A stretch of DNA of 40,452 bases from Rikenellaceae bacterium (GTDB lineage: Bacteria; Bacteroidota; Bacteroidia; Bacteroidales; Rikenellaceae). Made by a program: the position numbers and the translations under genes. Below are positions 33,365 through 40,452 of the stretch, one piece after another (within the stretch, counting starts at the first letter, position 1; every line of letters starts with the position of its first letter). The notes beneath the pieces are model-generated. The model did no database searches. It worked only from the letters and a program-made list of their open reading frames with translations, and was not told where the DNA came from. The stretch lies in the NCBI GenBank assembly GCA_031256675.1, contig JAIRQC010000032.1:1-40452 (forward strand), written 5' to 3'.

Positions 33365-36127
33365 TTATTTTTTTCTCACTGTTCCCACCTGTCGTACGAT
33401 ATGGCCGTCGTCGGAGAGCCCCTCGACGATTATATTGTAGACGGCGTCGCGGTCGGCGGCGTAGAACTGCACTGTGGCCCTGCCGGTTGAGTCGCAGCGG
33501 ATTGACGACTCCCAGTCGATGGTGGTGCGCAGGTCGGGCTTTGAGGCGTTGCGCTCGTCGTCGGTCTCATATTTGGGCTTGTAGAAGTCGGCGGGCAATT
33601 TCCAGCCCAAGTTGTCGATCATGGCGATTGATGGCAGGGGATGCACCGTTGACGGTATTTCGGAACCGTCTTTCAACGTAATGAGTATCACCCCGTTGCT
33701 GCTGTCGCTGCCAAATACGGCCGCCCCGGGGCCGCTGACGAGATCTATCGAGGCGATTTCGGACGTGGTGATCATCGACAACTCTTCTGTCGAGTTCAAC
33801 TGCAAGTTGTCCAGATAGATAGCCGGATCGCCCATGCTGCCGCGCACACGGATCGAACCGTCGCCCGACACGTTCACCCCCGGCAACATCCCGATCAGCG
33901 TGTAGATACTGGCCCCGGAATAGGCGTTGAGCGTCTCGGAGCTCAGCGAATGTGTAGGTATTGCATTATATAACAGCGATTTGGTTGGTTCGGCGCTCTT
34001 GCCTTGCACCACTATCCCCTCCATGTTGACCACCCTCATTCCCCCCTCGTAATAGTAACTCTGCCGTGCCTGATCGAAAAAACCATACGGCACTGATTTA
34101 GGCGTTGAACCCACATAATGCGTTGGTATATAGGCGTATGTGCGCGGGAATGTCTCCTCCTTGATTTTGAGCGTAATGGTCTGCTTGGCCCCGCTGCGCC
34201 CCATAGCTTGCAGGATGAAAGTCGTGCTGTCGGGGAAGTCGAGATCGGTGAGTGTGAATCGGTTGGTTTCGCCCAGAGAGAAGATGTCGAAGTAGCGGGT
34301 CTTGGGACAGAAGATGTTGAGCGCGTGGCGTTTGGCCGCATTGCCGAAAAAGCCAAATATCTCACCTGAAATGGATTGTGTCTGCTCGTAATCGAAGTCA
34401 TGCGGACGGACAACGCCGCCGAGCGTTTCGGAAAGGTCAAAGCGCGTCCACCCCTGCGTCATCATCAGCAAGTCGAGATCGGCCTCCGCCCCCGGCGCGC
34501 CGGAAAAATACCATGCTGGCTCTTCGATGTGGCCGCGGAGGTCGGAGCTGAGCAGCAGATATGATAAAATGTTGTCTCCCAGCGTATCGGCCTCCACTAC
34601 CCTGCCGTCGGTGACGGCCATCGACAAATTGCCTGCTACGGGCCGACCATCGGAGTCGGTGAGCCGCAAACCGACCGTAACTTTCTGACGGCGACCGTAT
34701 ACCGATTTGTCAGGGGTGATCTCGCAGCGGTAGCCCTCCTGTTCAGGAGCGAAGACAATGCGTTCGGCCAGAGGCTGTTTAATGGCTTTGTCGATGATGC
34801 AGATGTGGGTGATCCCGGCCGGGAGCATGGCCATGTCGACGGCGCGGGTGGAGGAGGCCTGCGCAATCTCCTCGGCGGCGATAAGCTGCCCGCGCGAGTG
34901 GATCACGAAACCCAGCCGCCGCGGATCGACGTCGGACGAAAGGTCTATCTTGCAGAGTATCCTGTTCCTGATGCGGCAGGTCTGGATGGCGCATCCCGAC
35001 GCGACGCTCTTCGGCAGTTCAAAACGCTTGACCGTCTCCGAACGCGACGACTTCACTTCGGCATAGTAACGCATCCCCGCCGCGGCGATCAGGCTGAAAC
35101 GGCCCATCCCCCTGTGCGTTGAGGCGGCCTCAATGGTCTCCTCGCCCGAGCCATCCGAACCGGAACCGAAACCGGAACCCACCGCCCCCGGCCCCTGCCC
35201 TGACTTTGAAGCGCTTTCGCGGCGTACCTTCATCGTTACGTCGACCGATAACCCGTTGGAACCTATGGCTTTGAATGCGATGTTCTGTAACATTCCGGCG
35301 ATCAGGTTGCCCCCTTCGGGGAAGAACTGCACGTCGAAATCCTCGCTGAACGAGGGCAGCGACAGCGTCTTGGCTCCGGTGACCGTCCCCTCGTTGATCG
35401 CCACGCCGAGAGTGTTGCCCAGGCCCTCGTCGCGCGGGGGGGCGAAAGATATTCCGAACTGGCCATGCTCGTCGGTGCGGCCGCTGTATTCGCGTGATTT
35501 GCCGTCGATTGTGAGCGTGTACAGGAATCGCTGCCCGGCCATCGGCAGGTGATAACCGTTGTGCAGCGTCACCGTGGCCTGCACCTTGCCGTTCTCCTGC
35601 CTGCCGTAGGTGGCAGCGACAGTGAATCTATCATCTATCGGATTGACTATCCGAATGTTCCTCGAAAAGAACAGCGCGTTGTCGAAGTTGCGCATCCAGC
35701 GGGTGTAACCCCGAACGCAGTAGTCGCCCTGCGGCAGATCGGGCTTGACGTCGATGCAGTTGGCGAACCCGCAGCTGTCGGCCTTGACCTTGATGCGACT
35801 CACAAGCCGCTGGCGAAAGTCGATGAGTTCCACGTAGATATAGTTTGACAGCCGCATCGGGGCGTGGGTGATGGCGTTGATCAGGTAGCCCTTGAACCAT
35901 ATCTTTTCGCCCGCGCTGTAGTAGGGCTTGTCGAGGTGCAGGTAGAGTTTTTCCTGTATGCCGCCGCGGTACATCTCCATGAAGCTGCCGTAGACCGCCT
36001 CGCCGAACGGAACAGAGTCATTTATAGCGACTTGCGAGGCCGCTTGCGTCGGCTTTGCCTGTGGCCTGGCCGCTGCAAAAAACGCTGCCGAGAGCATCGC
36101 GGCGGCAACAGGTAGAATTTTTTTCAT
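33365..36127 (-). CDS. MG2-like surface protein with TonB-receptor plug domain
   Basis: The 920-residue exported protein has a signal peptide (ILPVAAAMLSAAFFAAARP). The opening domain EKLYLHLDKPYYSAGEKIWFKGYL is typical of alpha-2-macroglobulin MG2-type modules, and further beta-sandwich modules follow. Near 735-830 lies a TonB-dependent receptor plug with GASIYTLIGMLPGV, GSIRVRGS, LDNLQL, IASIDLVSGPGAAVFG and SSNGVILITLK. The end has no 22-strand barrel, only a short sandwich. Such MG2-plug proteins are common in Bacteroidetes, and their role, perhaps in the periplasm or at the outer membrane, is unknown. A Ser/Gly/Gln-rich insertion lies at about 304-330. The gene stands alone between a terminator and the M16 operon. 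Confidence 0.85.
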   Translation of the reverse strand: MKKILPVAAAMLSAAFFAAARPQAKPTQAASQVAINDSVPFGEAVYGSFMEMYRGGIQEKLYLHLDKPYYSAGEKIWFKGYLINAITHAPMRLSNYIYVELIDFRQRLVSRIKVKADSCGFANCIDVKPDLPQGDYCVRGYTRWMRNFDNALFFSRNIRIVNPIDDRFTVAATYGRQENGKVQATVTLHNGYHLPMAGQRFLYTLTIDGKSREYSGRTDEHGQFGISFAPPRDEGLGNTLGVAINEGTVTGAKTLSLPSFSEDFDVQFFPEGGNLIAGMLQNIAFKAIGSNGLSVDVTMKVRRESASKSGQGPGAVGSGFGSGSDGSGEETIEAASTHRGMGRFSLIAAAGMRYYAEVKSSRSETVKRFELPKSVASGCAIQTCRIRNRILCKIDLSSDVDPRRLGFVIHSRGQLIAAEEIAQASSTRAVDMAMLPAGITHICIIDKAIKQPLAERIVFAPEQEGYRCEITPDKSVYGRRQKVTVGLRLTDSDGRPVAGNLSMAVTDGRVVEADTLGDNILSYLLLSSDLRGHIEEPAWYFSGAPGAEADLDLLMMTQGWTRFDLSETLGGVVRPHDFDYEQTQSISGEIFGFFGNAAKRHALNIFCPKTRYFDIFSLGETNRFTLTDLDFPDSTTFILQAMGRSGAKQTITLKIKEETFPRTYAYIPTHYVGSTPKSVPYGFFDQARQSYYYEGGMRVVNMEGIVVQGKSAEPTKSLLYNAIPTHSLSSETLNAYSGASIYTLIGMLPGVNVSGDGSIRVRGSMGDPAIYLDNLQLNSTEELSMITTSEIASIDLVSGPGAAVFGSDSSNGVILITLKDGSEIPSTVHPLPSIAMIDNLGWKLPADFYKPKYETDDERNASKPDLRTTIDWESSIRCDSTGRATVQFYAADRDAVYNIIVEGLSDDGHIVRQVGTVRKK

Positions 36128-36215
36128 ATATGTGTTGGATGCGTGATTTCGGCAAAAGTTAATAATTTCACAAAGAAAATGTCACCCGCAAGGTCGAAGT
36201 TTTCCAAAAACACGG

Positions 36216-37490
36216 CTAATCGAATATTTTAGGTTTTTCCGCCGCCACAGCAATGATTGTGAAGCGCTCAGGGAGGAGATATTTCTGCGCCGTGGCGAGC
36301 AGTTCGTCGGCGGTGAAACTGCGGATGCGCTCGACAATGCTCGTCAGATAGTCCCACGGTTCGCCGCACTGAATGCTCTCTATCGCCACGTCGGCCACCC
36401 CGAACGGCCCGTCGATAATGCGCAACACCTCGCCGACCATGATATTTTTGACCGTTTGCAACTCTTTCGAGCGGACTTTTTCCTGTCGCAGCCGCTCTGT
36501 CTCGATGACAATCTGCGCAATGGCGTCGTCGGTGGCCGCGCTTGCAACCTCGGTCGAAATAGCAAGATAACCGGCCTGTTGCATGTTGACCATCGCCGCG
36601 TATGCGCCGTAGGTGTAGCCGCGCTTCTCGCGCAGATTCTTCACCAGTCGCGAGGAAAAGTAGCCGCCGAGCGTCGTGGCGACGATCTGCATCGGCACAA
36701 AATCGGGATGGTTGCGCGGAAACAGTACTCTGCCAATGCGTAACGCGCTCTGCACCGCCCCCTCATGCAGTGCGAAACCGTAACGTTGGCTGTCGGTAAC
36801 TTCCACAGTTTCAGGCTCTGCCGCCGGACGCACAGGAAGCCCCGAAACCGTCTGCTCAATGATTGTCTGTTCCGCCTCGCCGATGGCGCCGCTGGCGACG
36901 ACGAAACAGTTGGATGCGAGGTAGAAACGGTCGTAGAAGTCAACTATTTGTTCACGTGCGAGGGCGTCGTAAAGTTCCGGCCCGCTGCTGACGCCATAGG
37001 GGTGGTGCGGCCCGAAAAGCGACGCGGCGAAAAGCTCGCGCGCCTTGAATGCAGGCTTGCTGCGCTCTATTATAAGCGATTGCTTGCGTTTGGCAGCGTA
37101 GGTTGCAAGCTCCTTTTCGGAAAATACGGGCTCGATCAGCATTCGGCGCGCAATGTCCATCGTCGGGGCGAAAAATTTGCGTAACATGCAGAAAGTCACC
37201 ACTGACCAGTCGCGGTCGATCTCCACGCCGAAGTACGAGCCGTAAAAGTCGAGCCGGTCGGAGATCTCCTTCGAACTCATGTCGCGGCTCCCCTCGCCCA
37301 AAAGATTGGCGGTGGCTGATGCCGAGAACGGTATGCTCTGCGCCGCCGTTCCCGCCCGAAAAACGAAACTCACCCGGCACACATCGCCCTCGACAGGCAG
37401 CGTATGGAGCCTTGCGCCGACTGCCGTCTGCGTCGTAAGCATCTCTGGCATAGGTATTTCACCTGGAATAACTATTTTTGGCCGTTTCAT
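36216..37490 (-). CDS. M16 (insulinase-like) family protein, non-catalytic partner
   Basis: The 424-residue protein has the M16 fold: VSFVFRAGTAAQS at the first strand, SSKEISDRLDFYGS, and a second half with LGGYFSSRLVKNLREKRGYTYGA, the conserved R/Y segment. The zinc motif HxxEH expected after the first strand is absent; FSASATANLLGEGS stands in its place. It is thus the structural partner of the catalytic subunit encoded just upstream, as in mitochondrial-processing-peptidase-like pairs. Its ATG overlaps the upstream stop by four bases. No signal peptide is seen. Confidence 0.9.
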   Translation of the reverse strand: MKRPKIVIPGEIPMPEMLTTQTAVGARLHTLPVEGDVCRVSFVFRAGTAAQSIPFSASATANLLGEGSRDMSSKEISDRLDFYGSYFGVEIDRDWSVVTFCMLRKFFAPTMDIARRMLIEPVFSEKELATYAAKRKQSLIIERSKPAFKARELFAASLFGPHHPYGVSSGPELYDALAREQIVDFYDRFYLASNCFVVASGAIGEAEQTIIEQTVSGLPVRPAAEPETVEVTDSQRYGFALHEGAVQSALRIGRVLFPRNHPDFVPMQIVATTLGGYFSSRLVKNLREKRGYTYGAYAAMVNMQQAGYLAISTEVASAATDDAIAQIVIETERLRQEKVRSKELQTVKNIMVGEVLRIIDGPFGVADVAIESIQCGEPWDYLTSIVERIRSFTADELLATAQKYLLPERFTIIAVAAEKPKIFD

Positions 37491-38722
37491 ATTGCATGGT
37501 ATATGAGTGTTGAACTGCTGCGCGGGTCGAACAGCTCGCGGGCGGTGGCGACGACCTCTTCGCGCGTGATTGAACGGTATATATCTACCTCGGTGTTAAT
37601 GAGTTCCGCCTTGCCCAACATCTCGTAGAAGCCCATGTTCATCGCCTTGTTCATCACGTTCAACTCGCCGAAAATGGTGTTGGCCTCGAACTTGTTCTTG
37701 ACCTTCTCCATGTCGTAATCCGATGGCGGTTCGCTGTTTAAGGCCTCCAATTCGCTCCACAGCGCGCGCTCGCCCTGCTCGACGGCGGTTTCGGGCAACA
37801 GGTGGCCCGTGACGACGAACAGCCCCGGGTCCAACTCGCCGGTCATGTATGCGTTTACGCTGGAAAACAGACGTTTATCCTTGACCAGACGTTGATATAA
37901 CCGCCCTGAATTGCCTCCGGCGAGGATGTCCGACGCCAGGTCGCAAATGTAGAATTGCCGTCCGGCGCGCGGCCCCATGCGGAAGGCAATGGTGATGGCG
38001 TTTGATGGCACGCGACGCTCGACTTCAACTCTTCGCGCCTCATTTTGAGCCGGTTCGGCAGGCAGAACATCTTCGGCGCGCGGCGCGGAGGGAATGCCCC
38101 CGAACCACTTCTCGGCAAGGCGGGCCATGCGGTCGTAATCGAGTCCGGCAGCCAGCGACAAAATAGCGTTACATGGCTGATAATAACGCTTGTAGAAAGC
38201 CTTTACCTCGGGCGCAGTGGCGTCGCGGATATGGTCGGGAGTGGCGCCGATCGTGGCCCAGCGGTATGGATGCACCTTGTAGGCCATGTCGCGCAACAAC
38301 ATCCATTGGTCGCCGTATGGTTGATTTAGATAACACTGGTTAAACTCCTCTATTACAACTTTTTTCTCTGCTTCGAGCGACTTAAAGTTTATATTTAGTC
38401 CATTCACCCTGTCCGCCTCCAGCCACAGGGCCGTTTCGATGTTGTCCTTTGGCAGGGCGATGTAAAAGTCGGTGTAGTCGTTGGTTGTGAAGGCGTTGTT
38501 CTCGCCGCAGGCCAACTGAACGGGCGAGTCGAAGTCAGGGACGCGCCGTGTGCCGCGGAACATAAGGTGCTCGAAAAGATGGGCGAAACCGGTGCGCAGG
38601 GGGTTTTCGTTGCGCGCCCCTACGCGGTAGAGCACGTTCACGGCGGCCATTTCGGACACGCGGTCGCGATGCAACATAACGGTCATGCCGTTATCCAGCG
38701 TCAGTTTTTTATATTCTATCAT
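37487..38722 (-). CDS. M16 zinc metallopeptidase, catalytic subunit
   Basis: The 411-residue peptidase begins with the first strand of the fold (LTLDNGMTVMLHRD). The zinc motif HLFEH is at 48-52 (His48, Glu51, His52), and a downstream Glu in KKVVIEEFNQ is the expected third ligand. Its second half (LASDILAGGNSGRLYQRLVK) is the M16 C-terminal domain. The frame extends upstream to 38776, but the start at 38722 matches the family. The stop overlaps the non-catalytic partner by four bases, so the two subunits are translated together. The cellular substrate is unknown. Confidence 0.92.
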   Translation of the reverse strand: MIEYKKLTLDNGMTVMLHRDRVSEMAAVNVLYRVGARNENPLRTGFAHLFEHLMFRGTRRVPDFDSPVQLACGENNAFTTNDYTDFYIALPKDNIETALWLEADRVNGLNINFKSLEAEKKVVIEEFNQCYLNQPYGDQWMLLRDMAYKVHPYRWATIGATPDHIRDATAPEVKAFYKRYYQPCNAILSLAAGLDYDRMARLAEKWFGGIPSAPRAEDVLPAEPAQNEARRVEVERRVPSNAITIAFRMGPRAGRQFYICDLASDILAGGNSGRLYQRLVKDKRLFSSVNAYMTGELDPGLFVVTGHLLPETAVEQGERALWSELEALNSEPPSDYDMEKVKNKFEANTIFGELNVMNKAMNMGFYEMLGKAELINTEVDIYRSITREEVVATARELFDPRSSSTLIYHAI

Positions 38723-38792
38723 ACTGTAGTATTGCTTATTATGCGAATTTATATTAAATATTACTTCAAATAACACAATCTAACATGTTTGT

Positions 38793-39467
38793 TCACAGTT
38801 TAACAGGCGGCATATTGTTCATCGCCGCCCTGATCCTCGCCGCGCGCCCCTGCATGTATTTCGACGGTCGGGCAAGGTTCATGCGATTGGGGCTGGGCAG
38901 GATGGTCGCGATCATCGAAGCGTCGTAACTATTTAGTTCAGAGGCTTTTTTGTTGAAAAAACGCTGCGCCGTGGCCTCGACGCCGTAAACGTTGCGGCGT
39001 GTCTCGATGATGTTCAGATAGACCTCCATGATGCGCCGCTTGCTCCACAGAGTTTCGATCAGGATGGTGTAGTAGCCCTCGAAAGCCTTGCGGATGTAGG
39101 TGCGGTTATGGCTGCAAAAGACGTTCTTGGCGGTCTGCTGCGAGATGGTGCTGCCCCCCCGGATGCGCTCGGAGCGGCGGTTGTGGCGCATCGCCTCGCG
39201 AATGGCTTTCCAGTCGAAGCCGTTGTGTTCCATGAAACGGCTGTCCTCGGAAGCCATCGCCGCCAGTGTCATCGAGCGGTCTATACGGTTCAAACTGCGC
39301 CATTTGGAGTAGACGGCCATGCTCGCGGGCTTCTTGTCGAACATGTTGATCAGTTTGAGCGGGGTGATCGTCACAGGAACGACCCGCAGCACAAGAACAT
39401 AGCTCACCGAAAAGGTCACGAAAAAAATGGCGGTGTAGCAGACGAGCCGGCCTAAATAGCGCAACAT
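38793..39467 (-). CDS. mtgA: Monofunctional biosynthetic peptidoglycan transglycosylase
   Basis: This GT51 enzyme polymerises glycan strands from lipid II at the periplasmic face of the inner membrane. The 224-residue protein has one N-terminal membrane helix (about 8-30), then MASEDSRFMEHNG with catalytic Glu74. RGGSTISQQTAKN, RKAFEGYYTILIE, KRRIMEVYLNIIE (second Glu) and VYGVEATAQRFF complete the GT51 motifs. There is no transpeptidase domain. The frame begins at GTG 39473, but the ATG at 39467 gives the usual N-terminus. A good promoter lies just upstream. Confidence 0.95.
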   Translation of the reverse strand: MLRYLGRLVCYTAIFFVTFSVSYVLVLRVVPVTITPLKLINMFDKKPASMAVYSKWRSLNRIDRSMTLAAMASEDSRFMEHNGFDWKAIREAMRHNRRSERIRGGSTISQQTAKNVFCSHNRTYIRKAFEGYYTILIETLWSKRRIMEVYLNIIETRRNVYGVEATAQRFFNKKASELNSYDASMIATILPSPNRMNLARPSKYMQGRAARIRAAMNNMPPVKL

Positions 39468-39483
39468 AATCACACGATTTGCG

Positions 39484-39515
39484 CAAAGATAGCTCTATAA
39501 ATTGCGAATTACAAA
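39484..39515 (-). promoter_or_regulatory. Promoter of mtgA
   Basis: On the minus strand TATCTTTG (complement of 39484-39491) and TTTG (complement of 39512-39515) are spaced by 20 bases, the full Bacteroidetes consensus. It lies 17 bases before the mtgA start. Confidence 0.7.
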
Positions 39516-39522
39516 TTAATAT

Positions 39523-39646
39523 GTCATTGCAGAGCGTAGCGGAACGCGGAAGCGCACTCGAACCGACCTGCGAGCGAGGGCATAGCGACCTGTCGGGTCG
39601 CCGAAAGGAAGTCGAAAGGAAGCAGGAAGGAAGCCGAAGGCAAGCA
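39523..39646. repeat. GTCATTGC-type element with an 11-bp tandem array
   Basis: GTCATTGCAGAG (39523-39534) resembles the left end of the dispersed elements. At 39603-39646 four 11-base units (GAAAGGAAGTC and variants) stand in tandem. The remaining space up to 39866 holds only AT-rich promoter-like sequence. Confidence 0.55.
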
Positions 39647-39812
39647 TCTAAAACGCAGCGGTGGGCCATTCGACTTCGCTTGCGCTGCATGTTCGTTTCG
39701 CCCTGCAAAACTTTTTAACCGTACAGATATAGCATCTTTGCCCGACAAAGCAGCCTCCCGTATGTGTGAAAAAACTAACATCCCTAAATGTGGGGATTCT
39801 GGGAAAAAATAG

Positions 39813-40452
<640 letters not shown>

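Overview
The window looks like chromosomal DNA of a GC-rich member of the Bacteroidales, possibly an Alistipes-like (Rikenellaceae) organism. Three things support this. Upstream sequences carry the Bacteroidetes promoter signature (TAnnTTTG at -7, often TTG about 19-20 bases further up). Genes lack strong Shine-Dalgarno motifs. Gene clusters and families are typical of the phylum: uppS-bamA-two OmpH genes, BatD/BatE, a TonB-plug/MG2-like surface protein, paired M16 proteins. The genus is an inference from reading proteins only.

Layout. 1-2830: tRNA-Gln(CUG), an outer-membrane lipoprotein-like gene and class II fructose-bisphosphate aldolase, all on the minus strand. 3112-4844: a visibly AT-richer two-gene island, an SMC/ABC-type AAA ATPase followed by a small unknown partner gene with a disturbed start; this is the best candidate for an undescribed (possibly defence-like) system. 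4860-11271 (+): class I fumarase, batD, batE, recR and an EamA transporter. 11330-15131 (-): an MscS channel, then the overlapping operon pdxJ-cca-small membrane protein, the last interrupted by an in-frame TGA. 15200-20765 (+): nadK, then uppS-bamA-ompH-ompH for envelope biogenesis. 21213-25404 (-): an aldo/keto reductase broken by an internal deletion, coupled to a glycosyltransferase-like gene, then lepA with a long Ser/Gly/Ala insertion in its G domain. 25485-28547: a UbiA-type prenyltransferase (+), an ACT-like putative regulator (-) and divergent lysC (+). 28808-32804 (+): pheT and guaA. 32805-33363: an eroded gene. 33365-39467 (-): an MG2/TonB-plug surface protein, a catalytic/non-catalytic M16 pair and mtgA. 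39867 to the end (+): the 5' part of pyruvate:ferredoxin oxidoreductase.

Most genes are housekeeping. The unusual signal lies between genes: elements bounded by inverted GTCATTGCGAG-type ends, and several short-period degenerate tandem arrays (11, 15, 22, 24, 25 and 40 bp). One 22-bp array appears to lie inside a roughly 210-nt leader of the aldolase mRNA. Several genes are in decay: the aldo/keto reductase, the cca-linked gene and the 33.0-33.4 kb remnant. The two Ser/Gly-rich insertions, in LepA and in the MG2/plug protein, look alike although the hosts are unrelated.
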